Below are positions 7,277 through 14,547 of a DNA stretch of 16,382 nt, piece after piece. The DNA is from Hyphomonas sp. Lineage in GTDB: Bacteria; Pseudomonadota; Alphaproteobacteria; Caulobacterales; Hyphomonadaceae. Every line of letters begins with the position of its first letter. The first letter of the stretch is position 1. Made by a program: the position numbers and the translations under genes. A model generated the notes under the pieces. That model saw only the letters and a program-made list of their open reading frames with translations, did no database searches and had not been told where the DNA came from. The DNA lies in assembly GCA_024743015.1 (NCBI GenBank), contig JANSXJ010000045.1:1-16382 (forward strand). Direction: 5' to 3'.

Positions 7277-8506
7277 CTAAGACCGACCAAGATCAACCGC
7301 GGGAAGCTTTTCCAAGCTGCATTCGAACGGAGACATCTCGGTAGAGGGCTCGGTAAATCCACTCGGACCATTCGCGTTCAGGATTCCCACATCGCCATTG
7401 TCTATGCAGATCCGCAGCGCGTCCGGCGTCACACCGTCAACTTGTTTAGCCTCATCGTAAAACCCGTCCCAGATGATATCCGGCAACCGGCCATCCTCAC
7501 CGAACAACATGATCCGCGCCAATGCCAGCTCAGGTGTGTCGGGGTCCTCGCCGCCACCGGTGAACGTATTCCCGTAGATGAAAATTCCTTCCGGATAAGG
7601 ATCGAAACTTTCGCTGGTCGAGCTCTCTGAATAACCGGTGGTGAAAAGGCTTGATATGATGATGTTGCCGGTCTTGTTGTCTGAGATCTCGTTATTGAAA
7701 ATCTCAACATCATCGTTAGAGTTCACGATAATACCGGTGCCAGCGGGCACGCTCGCAACTGGCGTCCCCGGATGACCGAAATTGTCCGTATTGTTGGCGA
7801 ACACCTGATTGTCATAGACGCGCGTAACGCGTCCTTCCTGCTGTAGCTCGGGCATATTGAACACGAGAATGCCGCCCGTATTATTGGTTGCGACATTGTC
7901 ATAGACGTCCGCACCGACTGTGTTCTCAATCTCGATCCCTGCGACATTGTACTCAGCGCGATTGTTGCGAACGATCACATCGAGTGATTGTCCGACATAG
8001 ACGCCCGCATCCGAGGCCCCGATCGCCACATTGCCCTCCACCAGTACATTGGTCGTCTGGACGGGGTAGATGCCATACGCGCCGTTGTCCTGACTTGGGC
8101 CATTTGTCCATTCGGTTCGGACGCGCCGGATCGTGATATTCTCGCCTTCATTGACCTTGAGGGCATCGCCCTTTGCATCCTCTATTGCCAGGTCCTCGAT
8201 CGTGAAATCACTTGCAGTGACGAGCAAACCCTCAGCCCCGGCAATCTGATCGGCAAAACTGAGAACGGTCTTATCCATCCCCTCCCCGCGGATCGTCACT
8301 CCATCCACCGTCAGGCTGAGGCCGCGATTAAAATTGTAGGTTCCTTCGGGTATTTCGATGACGTCGCCGGGCTCGGCGTCAATCAGCTGCGTCATCAAGG
8401 CCTGCTCGGCGCTGATGTCGGCTTCGGGTGCATCCGTCTCCGTCGCTTGTCCGCAACTTGCCAGTATCAAAGCTGATGTCGCCAATAGCGCAGTTCTTAT
8501 TCTCAT
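7277..8506 (-). CDS. Parallel beta-helix repeat lipoprotein (TIGR03805 type)
   Basis: A 409-residue exported lipoprotein: MRIRTALLATSALILASC gives a clear lipobox with Cys18. Residues 49-60 (VIEIPEGTYNFN) begin a right-handed beta-helix that runs to about 315, seen as recurring short strands with Asn-rich turns such as NVLVEGN, DVIVRNN, GADVYDN, TRVYDNQVFANN and DVEIFNN. Such folds are found in carbohydrate-active enzymes, including sulfated-polysaccharide lyases, but no catalytic residues can be assigned. The C-terminal part (about 340-400) holds Cys367 and Cys396, which might form a disulfide. The ATG has GGGAGG seven bases upstream. It pairs with the diheme cytochrome gene 12 bases downstream, the usual arrangement of these two families. 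Binding or modifying a polysaccharide is a fair guess only. Confidence 0.88.
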   Translation of the reverse strand: MRIRTALLATSALILASCGQATETDAPEADISAEQALMTQLIDAEPGDVIEIPEGTYNFNRGLSLTVDGVTIRGEGMDKTVLSFADQIAGAEGLLVTASDFTIEDLAIEDAKGDALKVNEGENITIRRVRTEWTNGPSQDNGAYGIYPVQTTNVLVEGNVAIGASDAGVYVGQSLDVIVRNNRAEYNVAGIEIENTVGADVYDNVATNNTGGILVFNMPELQQEGRVTRVYDNQVFANNTDNFGHPGTPVASVPAGTGIIVNSNDDVEIFNNEISDNKTGNIIISSLFTTGYSESSTSESFDPYPEGIFIYGNTFTGGGEDPDTPELALARIMLFGEDGRLPDIIWDGFYDEAKQVDGVTPDALRICIDNGDVGILNANGPSGFTEPSTEMSPFECSLEKLPAVDLGRS

Positions 8507-8610
8507 CTGGATCCTCCCAATCGAACCTTTTGGTTATGGCTCGCATTGTGGACTCGAAAAAGCTGTGGGTCCATGCGCCGGGCGTGTTGACGTCGCGCCT
8601 GTCCGCAATC

Positions 8611-9261
8611 CTAGCCGTCCCAGCTATACCCGAACCGCTGGATGTCGGCCTCAAACAACTCCTCGACCAGCGAGCGGGTTTCATCGGTATAGTAATCGCG
8701 CCAATCCTGTTTTCGTTTCGATGCGTTCAGGAATGGCAACTCGGCGGAGACGCCGATCGTCCCGCAAACCGTCTGGAAATCCTGTTGGAGCGTCTCAAAC
8801 CGGCCGACAAAGTCGACGATTTGCTCACCGTCATCATCAAGAATGAATGAGCTCTGTGAGGGCGCGCGCTCGTCGAACTGGTAGCGGATATAGGCGTCAA
8901 AACTGCCAAGCTCGCGGATGATATCGTGCTGGCCATGGGCGGGAGTCTGCAAAGCGTAAGCATAGTTGGACACCTGCCAGTCCCACGGATTGCGCACAAA
9001 AGTGAATTTAAATGCCTCATCAAAGGCCCCCGCAGGCATCTCGTTTCGGATTTCCTGCGCCGTGAAATGTTGCCCATTGACCAGCCGCGCTCGCCATCCG
9101 AGCAAAGCTTCAAATGGCCCTGGCGCTAGCCGAATGGCTTTGTTGAGATATCGGTTTCGAAAGTATGGCGGGCAATGTTCCCGCAAGGCCGAAACCACGG
9201 ACTCGCCACCCGTTTTCCAGATATGGATGAAGACGAATTTTCGAGTTGGATCATAAAGCAT
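8611..9261 (-). CDS. Sulfotransferase (Sulfotransfer_2-like)
   Basis: A 216-residue PAPS-dependent sulfotransferase. FIHIWKTGGESVVSAL (11-26) carries the 5'-phosphosulfate-binding loop (Lys16-Glu20-Ser21 region), and FVRNPWDWQVSNY (88-100) is the 3'-phosphate motif, with Arg90 and Ser98. His65 in NGQHFTA is a candidate catalytic base, as in carbohydrate sulfotransferases. RFETLQQDF (154-162) is also typical of the family. There is no signal peptide or membrane segment, so it probably works in the cytoplasm on a sugar or lipid-linked sugar. The start at ATG 9261 leaves only a few residues before the first beta strand, as usual, although the ribosome-binding site is weak. It lies 104 bases upstream of the beta-helix lipoprotein gene and is divergent from the UDP-sulfoquinovose synthase gene. 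Acceptor unknown. Confidence 0.9.
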   Translation of the reverse strand: MLYDPTRKFVFIHIWKTGGESVVSALREHCPPYFRNRYLNKAIRLAPGPFEALLGWRARLVNGQHFTAQEIRNEMPAGAFDEAFKFTFVRNPWDWQVSNYAYALQTPAHGQHDIIRELGSFDAYIRYQFDERAPSQSSFILDDDGEQIVDFVGRFETLQQDFQTVCGTIGVSAELPFLNASKRKQDWRDYYTDETRSLVEELFEADIQRFGYSWDG

Positions 9262-9555
9262 TCAGCCGACCATTCGTATTGCGAGGGTTCAATCCTTCCA
9301 CATCGTATAGCGGTCGGCCTCAGAGAACGCCCATGACACCCTCTCATTGCGATAGGACTTTGCGACTTTGCGTGTCAATACAATCCGAAGCAGGACGAAT
9401 TGCACATTGCAAGGAAGCCAGAAATCTGTAGCCAATAAAGGCGGGACGTAGAATTCCTGGTAAATCACAGCATCCGCCTGGATCCACAGCTTCGCTGGCA
9501 AGATTCTTGCGTGACAATCCCGATCGGAAACTGTGACAGCAAAACGAGTTCGCGC
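9262..9555. other. Divergent intergenic region between sulfotransferase and sqdB
   Basis: No gene is convincing here. Small structures are visible: a direct repeat GACTTTGC twice in tandem (9356-9371), a short inverted repeat TTGCA-CAT-TGCAA (9400-9412), and GTGACA at 9511 and 9533 flanking the palindrome CCGATCGG (9520-9527). The region must carry the promoters for both flanking genes, but no hexamer pair is clear enough to call. Confidence 0.4.
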
Positions 9556-10737
9556 ATGCGTGTGATGGTAATTGGAGGTGATGGTTATTGCGGGTGGCCG
9601 ACGGCACTGCGTCTGTCGGGCCTCGGGCATGACATCATCATCGTGGACAATTACTCGCGTCGACGCATTGGCGACGAGCTCGGTGTTCAGAGCCTGACAT
9701 CAATTTCATCTCTGGAAGAGCGCGTCGCTGCATGGGCCGAGATTGGTGGAGCGGCGATTTCCATCCACGAGATTGATGTCGCGGAAAACTATTCAGAACT
9801 GGCGAACTTAGTTTCGGAAACACGTCCCGACGCGGTCATTCATTTTGGCGAGCAGCGCTCAGTACCTTATTCCATGATGGACCCGTCCGCCGGGCTCTTC
9901 ACGGTTCGTAACAATATCATGGCGACGACAAATTTGCTCGAAGCCTTGATCCAGACGCAGACAGATGCGCATGTCATTCATCTCGGATCGATTGGTGTCT
10001 ACGGATACGAAACGCTGGGCTATGAGGTTCCCGAAGGTTATCAGAAAGTCCGCCACGTCGACGCGTCCGGCAACCTTGGACCGGAGCAAGAGACGCTGCA
10101 TCCGTTCAATCCCGTGTCGAAATACCACCTTACCAAAGCACTCGATCATCTCGGACTGGCTTACTATGCCGCGAAGCACGGCTTGCGCGCCACCGATTTG
10201 TGCCAGGGCACCGTTTGGGGAGCGGAAACCAAAGAAACGCGCCTCGACAAGAGACTGGCCAATCGCTTCGACTATGACCCCGTATACGGCACCGTGCTCA
10301 ACCGCTTCGCGTTGCAAGCCGCGCTCGGTAAACCAATTTCTGTGTATGGCACAGGCGAACAGACCCGAGCCTTCATTCATATTGAAGACGTGCTTGCCTG
10401 CATCGAAGGCGCGCTGGCATCACCGCCAAAACGCCGCCACCGCGTAAAAGTCGTCAACCAGATTGCTGAATGTATGCGGATCAAAGATCTCGCCAATTTG
10501 TTCGGCGAGCTGTCCAATTCCGAAATCATGCACATCGCCTCGCCTCGCTCTGAGCCCGACGAAAACGAACTCGCCGCGAGCAATCAAGGCGTCAAGGATT
10601 ACGGGGTGCGCCCGACGCTGATCTCTGCGACCAATGTGTCTGAGCTGATCAATTATGCCAAGCGTCATGCCGACCTTGTAGACGCCGACAAGCTGTATCC
10701 AACTTCGGAAGAAAAGCGTTTGGAACCGGTCACTTAG
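9556..10737 (+). CDS. sqdB: UDP-sulfoquinovose synthase (SQD1/SqdB type)
   Basis: This enzyme makes UDP-sulfoquinovose from UDP-glucose and sulfite, the head-group donor for the sulfolipid SQDG. The 393-residue protein is a cytoplasmic NAD-dependent short-chain dehydrogenase/epimerase with hallmarks of plant SQD1: MVIGGDGYCGWPTALRL (4-20, NAD-binding loop), DNYSRR (31-36), IHFGEQRSVPYSMMD (95-109), LGSIGVYG (143-150), YHLTK (190-194) with the catalytic Tyr and Lys, ATDLCQGTVWG (212-222), ETRLDKRLANRFDYDPVYGTVLNRF and VYGTGEQTRAFIHIEDV. Ser145 stands where SQD1 has the catalytic Thr, a conservative change. The start is ATG 9556, just before the first strand; a GTG at 9511 would add an unlikely 15-residue tail. 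The sulfolipid glycosyltransferase step is not clearly encoded nearby; the convergent glycosyltransferase gene is only a candidate. Confidence 0.93.
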   Translation: MRVMVIGGDGYCGWPTALRLSGLGHDIIIVDNYSRRRIGDELGVQSLTSISSLEERVAAWAEIGGAAISIHEIDVAENYSELANLVSETRPDAVIHFGEQRSVPYSMMDPSAGLFTVRNNIMATTNLLEALIQTQTDAHVIHLGSIGVYGYETLGYEVPEGYQKVRHVDASGNLGPEQETLHPFNPVSKYHLTKALDHLGLAYYAAKHGLRATDLCQGTVWGAETKETRLDKRLANRFDYDPVYGTVLNRFALQAALGKPISVYGTGEQTRAFIHIEDVLACIEGALASPPKRRHRVKVVNQIAECMRIKDLANLFGELSNSEIMHIASPRSEPDENELAASNQGVKDYGVRPTLISATNVSELINYAKRHADLVDADKLYPTSEEKRLEPVT

Positions 10738-10749
10738 GGCATTAGCCCT
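10736..10749. terminator. Small hairpin across both convergent stop codons
   Basis: AGGGC (10736-10740), loop ATTA and GCCCT (10745-10749) form a perfect five-pair stem. It contains the last bases of the sqdB stop codon and the whole stop codon of the opposing glycosyltransferase gene in its loop. No T-run follows in either direction, so intrinsic termination is uncertain. Confidence 0.3.
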
Positions 10750-12019
10750 GCTGAGCGGTTATCCGTGAACCGGCGGTTTCAGAACGTGCCTGCCCGGACG
10801 TCTCGCCCGAAGCGTTCCCAGTTTGAGAAATTGTATTGAGCAGGGCTCGGACGCCGGAACCATCTTCCAGAAACAGTTCTTCCCGGCGGGACAGGATGGA
10901 TGCGCGCTCCGCCTGGTACGCCTCCCAATCCATGTTCTCGATCAGCGTGCAGACCTGATCCACATACGGATCCGAAACGGCGTGACCAATTTTGTGGGGT
11001 TCCAGATGCCGTGCCATTTGCGACTGTGCCGTGAACAGCGGAACGGCCCCGAAATAGCCGCCATGGTACATTCGGCACGCCAGAAGAAGCTCAGAATTGC
11101 CATTCTCGTCAAAGAAGTCGAGACACCAGACGAAATGGACGCGCCCGTACAGGTCTTCGAGGTCATCCGGCATCAGGTATGGGCCTTCATGCACCCAGTT
11201 CGGATGGCGATCGACAATCTCCATATAGGCCTCAAGGCCGGTTTCTGTCGGAAACCCGCGTGTGTAGATCAGCACTTTGTCGCCGAGACGCTCTGCGATC
11301 TCAGACAATAAAGCCATGCTTTTGCGGCATCTCAAAGTTCCGAACCAGCCAATTACCCAACGATCCCTGGACTGTTTCCAGGCTTCTGCCCGCTCGGATG
11401 GCGGCGCATCCTTAGTCGGGATCTCATCCAACTGGATCCGGTTTTCGAGCAGGAAGTATGGCCTGTCATAGTTCTGATACGGCGCAAGATATCCTTCGGC
11501 AAAGCCCGGGGATGGTAATACAACCAGATCGGCGTTTTCGAGAATGCGACGCTCAAGAAATCTCATCACGCGCGCGCGAAGAGTTTTCCTGAAGAAAACG
11601 TCGTGCACATCTTCGATCTCGTAGACAAGTTTCGCGTCCAGACGGAGCAGCTTCTTCATGAGCATCGCCAAGAACGCTGAATCGAACAGACGTGCGTAGA
11701 AGACGTCCATTTCACGCAATTGAGCGCGGTGACGCCACATGATGCGAAGCCCTTTCAGGATCGTCGCTAGCCGGCTGTAATAACGCCGGTCCTTGGTGAT
11801 CCCCAGCTCGACATTGGTCCAGAACGGCACGAAGTCGCTGTGAAACTTCTCCCGTCGAAAGGTGAACCCTGTCACTTGAATATTCTCGCGCAGGAAAGAC
11901 GCAATCCTCAACCGCACCGTCGGATTGGTCGCGTCGCCAGCGAAATAGGCAATAGAGCGTACGCGCCCGGAATCGTCCGGGTCGAGCTTCTGCTCTTTGT
12001 TTGACTCATAGGGAGTCAT
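10742..12019 (-). CDS. Glycosyltransferase (GT4-like, GT-B fold)
   Basis: A 425-residue protein without signal peptide. The N-terminal half begins with SIAYFAGDATNPTVRLRI (22-39) and contains VFYARLFDSAFLAMLMKKL (107-125) and LVYEIEDVHD (131-140). The C-terminal nucleotide-sugar half contains WVIGWFGTLRCRKSMALLSEIA (221-242), VLIYTRG, WVHEGPYLMPDDLEDLYGRVHFVW (275-298) and NSELLLACRMYHGGYFGAVPLF (308-329). This order fits two-domain GT-B transferases of the GT4 kind, but the sequence is divergent and a textbook EX7E motif is not clear. The start is ATG 12019, with AGAGGG six bases upstream; ATG 12073 and TTG 12133 are alternatives. It converges on sqdB with four bases between stop codons. It could transfer a sugar to a lipid or a surface polysaccharide; transfer of sulfoquinovose is possible but unproven. 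Confidence 0.8.
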   Translation of the reverse strand: MTPYESNKEQKLDPDDSGRVRSIAYFAGDATNPTVRLRIASFLRENIQVTGFTFRREKFHSDFVPFWTNVELGITKDRRYYSRLATILKGLRIMWRHRAQLREMDVFYARLFDSAFLAMLMKKLLRLDAKLVYEIEDVHDVFFRKTLRARVMRFLERRILENADLVVLPSPGFAEGYLAPYQNYDRPYFLLENRIQLDEIPTKDAPPSERAEAWKQSRDRWVIGWFGTLRCRKSMALLSEIAERLGDKVLIYTRGFPTETGLEAYMEIVDRHPNWVHEGPYLMPDDLEDLYGRVHFVWCLDFFDENGNSELLLACRMYHGGYFGAVPLFTAQSQMARHLEPHKIGHAVSDPYVDQVCTLIENMDWEAYQAERASILSRREELFLEDGSGVRALLNTISQTGNASGETSGQARSETAGSRITAQQG

Positions 12020-12302
12020 GCGGCGCCCTCTCGCACTTTTTGCTTTCGCGCAGTGAAACCTCAGCAATCGCATGCCATTTTCCCTTGGGCATACGGCTCT
12101 GTTGAACCATCGCGGTCTATCTGCGTCATTCAAGTATTACGCCATTCATCATAAAGGCGACGTGCGATGTTAGTCCATCTGAAATAGACCGACATACGCA
12201 TGGAACAGGCGAGACCCAGAGCCCCTCTTCCAATCTGTCAAAGACAAATCGGTTCGTTTGCCTTAAACGCCGTCTCAACTGTGGTCTAAAAAGGAGGGTG
12301 CC

Positions 12303-13649
12303 ATGCCCCATCGCTTTCTCGCTGGCGTCATCGTGGCAGCTCTGGTCGCAGGATGCGCGACGGTCTCTATCGGACCGCAAATGCCTCTCGAGGACACCGC
12401 CCCGAACGAGACCGCTCCGAACGAGACCGCTCCGCTCTCGCAACAACACCTGCAAATCGTCGAGAGGATACTGGCGGACCCAAACTTCCAGCTGGCCACT
12501 GAGATGTTCGAACGAGACCGTTCCAAGACACTCAGCACAATGGTCGAGCTGAACGAAATTCCGGCCCCGCCGTTTCAGGAACAAGTGCGCGCAGAAGCCT
12601 TCGCTCAAAAACTCAGAGATCTCGGTCTGGACGATGTCGCCATCGACGAGGTCGGAAACGTCATCGCCCGCCGTCCGGGCACAGTTGGTGAACGCAAAAT
12701 CGCTGTCGTCGCCCACTTGGATACAGTCTTTCCGCCCGGCACAGACGTTACAGTCCGCAAAGAAGGGGACACGTATTTCGCGCCCGGCATCTCGGACAAT
12801 ACCCGCGCGCTGGCTGTCCTACTCGCGGTCGTCGAGGCGATGCAAGACCTCAACCTGCAAACGCGTGAGGATCTGGTTTTCGTAGGATCAGTTGGCGAGG
12901 AAGGTCTTGGAAACCTGCGCGGGGTTCGCCATCTCCTGCGAGGGGATCACGGCATTAGCAGCTTCATCGCCGTCGACGGCGGTGCTCAAGATCGCCTGAT
13001 AACGTCTGCCGTTGGCTCAAACCGATACCGGATCACTTTCAAGGGGCCCGGCGGCCACTCCTATGGGGCATTTGGGCGAGCCCATCCCCACCAGGCTTTG
13101 TCGCGGGCAATCGTCGAGTTCACAGAACGCGCCGAGCCGATCACCCAATCGCCTGGGGCCAAAGCGACCTTTTCCGTCGGGCGAATAGGGGGCGGAACCT
13201 CGATCAACTCCATTCCGTTCGAAAGCTGGATGGAAGTCGACATGAGATCTGTTGATCCGGTTAAACTCGAAGCGCTGGATGCCGCATTCCGGGCTTCATT
13301 GGATGCAGCGCTCGCCGTGGAGAACAATCGCCGTGCTAGCGCTGAGGCCATGACAATTGAAATAGAGGATGTCGGAAAACGTCCTGCAGGTCAGGGGCAA
13401 CCCGACTCGCAGCTTGTTCTCAACGCGACCGCTGCCATGCGCGCTCTGGGTGTCGAGCCAAACCTGCAGGCCTCTTCGACAGACGCGAATATTCCGATCT
13501 GGCTGGGCGTTCCTGCGGTCACGATCAGTCGCGGCGGGCGCTCTCGAAACGCACATAGCCTTGACGAGTCCTGGACAGATGATGGCTCTGTCTTCGGCGA
13601 GACGTATCTGCTGACTTTGTTGCTGGCTGAAGCGGGTTACGGCCAATAG
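12303..13649 (+). CDS. M20-family metallopeptidase, lipoprotein
   Basis: A 448-residue exported zinc peptidase or amidohydrolase. The signal ends in lipobox LVAGC (Cys18). A short Pro/Asn/Glu/Thr linker with a doubled PNETA unit follows (33-44). The catalytic domain has AHLDTVFP with His138 and Asp140, GISDN with Asp165, VGEEGLG with Glu199-Glu200, and AVDGG with Asp225. A dimerisation domain with GPGGHSYGAFGRAHPH follows (248-263), and the last metal ligand is His418 in RNAHSLDESW. This is the complete metal set of tripeptidase or PepT-like M20 enzymes. Residues ASSTDANIPIWLGVPAVTI (390-408) are also typical. The start is ATG 12303, with AGGAGG five to six bases upstream. Likely role: trimming peptides outside the inner membrane; the exact substrate is unknown. 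It stands alone, divergent from the glycosyltransferase gene. Confidence 0.92.
   Translation: MPHRFLAGVIVAALVAGCATVSIGPQMPLEDTAPNETAPNETAPLSQQHLQIVERILADPNFQLATEMFERDRSKTLSTMVELNEIPAPPFQEQVRAEAFAQKLRDLGLDDVAIDEVGNVIARRPGTVGERKIAVVAHLDTVFPPGTDVTVRKEGDTYFAPGISDNTRALAVLLAVVEAMQDLNLQTREDLVFVGSVGEEGLGNLRGVRHLLRGDHGISSFIAVDGGAQDRLITSAVGSNRYRITFKGPGGHSYGAFGRAHPHQALSRAIVEFTERAEPITQSPGAKATFSVGRIGGGTSINSIPFESWMEVDMRSVDPVKLEALDAAFRASLDAALAVENNRRASAEAMTIEIEDVGKRPAGQGQPDSQLVLNATAAMRALGVEPNLQASSTDANIPIWLGVPAVTISRGGRSRNAHSLDESWTDDGSVFGETYLLTLLLAEAGYGQ
12402..12431 (+). repeat. Two tandem 15-bp units in the M20 lipoprotein gene
   Basis: CCGAACGAGACCGCT occurs at 12402-12416 and again at 12417-12431 without change. 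It codes for PNETA twice and lies in the flexible linker just after the lipid anchor, where unit number can vary without harm. A slippage origin is inferred. Confidence 0.85.
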
Positions 13650-13650
13650 A

Positions 13651-13673
13651 CCGCATCTCTGCGGCAGGCTTTT
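13651..13673. terminator. Possible terminator between convergent genes
   Basis: CCGCA (13651-13655), loop TCTC and TGCGG (13660-13664) form a five-pair stem two bases after the M20 gene, followed by a short TTTT at 13670-13673. The stem is short and the T-run is six bases away, so it is weak as an intrinsic terminator. Confidence 0.35.
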
Positions 13674-14175
13674 AGGCGACGCTTGAAAGCTGCGGCGGAT
13701 CAAACCGTGTTTGCAGATTGAACGCATGCGGCGTTGGTCCGTCTTTTCGCAGACGTTGCAACCGATCCCAGGCCAGATCCAGTGAGACGCGTGTATCCCG
13801 CTTCTCCCACCAGGTAACAAGGTTGGCGCCCTCAGAGCGATCGACCCAATGGCGCAACCGTTTCATATTCTCGCGGTGTTGGACATCGCGATACGCAAAA
13901 TTGTGCAAGTCGCGGGCATCGCGCCAACCGGCCACTGTGTAGATGTGGGGATTGTCTTCGCCGGTCGTATTCAGCGCTGCGATTTCAAAGAAGTTTAATT
14001 CCTTGCCACCCGCGGCCCGCATACCGTGTCGGTGCCAGAGCAGACCATCATGCAAATGATCACGCTCAAACAATTCCTGGAGCTGTTTGAAGAAGTATTT
14101 CGACTCTTCCATGTGAACAGAAAACGTTCCCAACGGTCTTGCGACATTGAAATGTGCGAGGAAATAGTCGGTCAT
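13672..14175 (-). CDS. DUF3291 family protein
   Basis: A 167-residue soluble protein. The pattern fits DUF3291: YFLAHFNVARPLG (4-16), LLWHRHG (45-51), NFFEIAALNTT (61-71), VAGWRDARDLHNFAYRDVQHRENMKRLRHWV (81-111), TWWEKRDTRVSLDLAWDRLQRLRKDGPTPHAFNLQTRF (121-158). The conserved W, F-x-Y, H and final GPTPxAF are all there. Members resemble antibiotic-biosynthesis monooxygenase barrels in outline, but no function is established. The start is ATG 14175, because family members begin directly with this strand; a GTG at 14232 would add 19 residues that do not look like the family. It ends 22 bases from the M20 gene stop and is divergent from the LuxR-hydrolase gene, with a palindrome-rich region between. 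Confidence 0.85.
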   Translation of the reverse strand: MTDYFLAHFNVARPLGTFSVHMEESKYFFKQLQELFERDHLHDGLLWHRHGMRAAGGKELNFFEIAALNTTGEDNPHIYTVAGWRDARDLHNFAYRDVQHRENMKRLRHWVDRSEGANLVTWWEKRDTRVSLDLAWDRLQRLRKDGPTPHAFNLQTRFDPPQLSSVA

Positions 14176-14288
14176 TGCGGTGTAGCCCCATCCAGTTCTG
14201 AAGCCACAATAACAACCATGCGTTGAATTCACTTCACGAGCAGCGCCGCAATTTGAGCAACCGCGTTAGGGATTGAGCAAGCTTCTTC

Positions 14289-14298
14289 CAACCGGTTG
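14289..14298. promoter_or_regulatory. Perfect 10-bp palindrome
   Basis: CAACCGGTTG is its own reverse complement. It shares the ACCGG core with the larger repeat 43 bases to the right, which makes a common binding protein conceivable. Alone it is short enough to be chance. Confidence 0.25.
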
Positions 14299-14340
14299 AT
14301 CGTGGCTGCACAGACGCTTCATCATGAAAAAATTCGGGAC

Positions 14341-14376
14341 GTCCACCGGCTCAAAAAGGGGATTGAACCGGTGGAC
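14341..14376. promoter_or_regulatory. Inverted repeat, 9-bp arms, 18-base spacer
   Basis: GTCCACCGG (14341-14349) and CCGGTGGAC (14368-14376) are perfect reverse complements. Arm centres are 27 bases apart. It may be two half-sites of a dimeric regulator or a stem-loop in a leader RNA. There is no T-run after it. Confidence 0.45.
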
Positions 14377-14416
14377 AATGGCTCTCTGCACAAAGAAGGT
14401 CGCAGCGAGAGATCCA

Positions 14417-14434
14417 TCTGACGTAAACGTCAGA
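14417..14434. promoter_or_regulatory. Operator-like inverted repeat, 8-bp arms, 2-base spacer
   Basis: TCTGACGT and ACGTCAGA flank AA. The compact, exact dyad about 115-130 bases before the LuxR-hydrolase start is of the size used by LuxR/FixJ-type and other dimeric regulators. Self-regulation by the downstream gene product is a reasonable guess. Confidence 0.5.
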
Positions 14435-14492
14435 ATTGGGAGTAAACCGATCTCTGTTTTCCTCACATCATCAAAATTAGGTACACATTCGG

Positions 14493-14505
14493 CGCAAAAT
14501 TTGCG
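14493..14505. promoter_or_regulatory. AT-rich palindrome near the LuxR-hydrolase start
   Basis: CGCAAA-A-TTTGCG is an exact 13-base palindrome 43 bases before the preferred start codon. AATTTGCG is followed by a near copy AATTTGTGCG. Its position suits control of initiation, but no promoter hexamers are clear. Confidence 0.35.
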
Positions 14506-14547
14506 TAATTTGTGCGATTGAGAGTTTATTCACGACGGAGACGGCAC

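Larger units (their letters stand above)
14176..14547. other. Palindrome-rich divergent intergenic region, 372 bases
   Basis: No supported gene. It holds four inverted repeats (listed separately at 14289, 14341, 14417 and 14493) and so probably the control sites of the DUF3291 gene (leftward) and the LuxR-hydrolase gene (rightward). Short reading frames on both strands lack a ribosome-binding site and family resemblance. Confidence 0.6.

Noticed and set aside
6464..7630. 388-codon plus-strand reading frame opposite the cytochrome and beta-helix genes
   Set aside because: Arginine-rich shadow of two well-supported minus-strand genes with heme motifs and lipoboxes; no family pattern in the antisense product.
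9289..9630. Minus-strand 113-codon frame upstream of the sulfotransferase gene, ending in a protein-like stretch (SWAFSEADRYTMWKD)
   Set aside because: Its first third is antisense to sqdB and no start with a ribosome-binding site is seen in the free part. It could be a remnant of a lost gene, but nothing can be named.
14266..14466. Minus-strand 66-codon frame in the divergent intergenic region
   Set aside because: GTG start without ribosome-binding site, no recognised domain, and it runs through several palindromes better explained as control sites.
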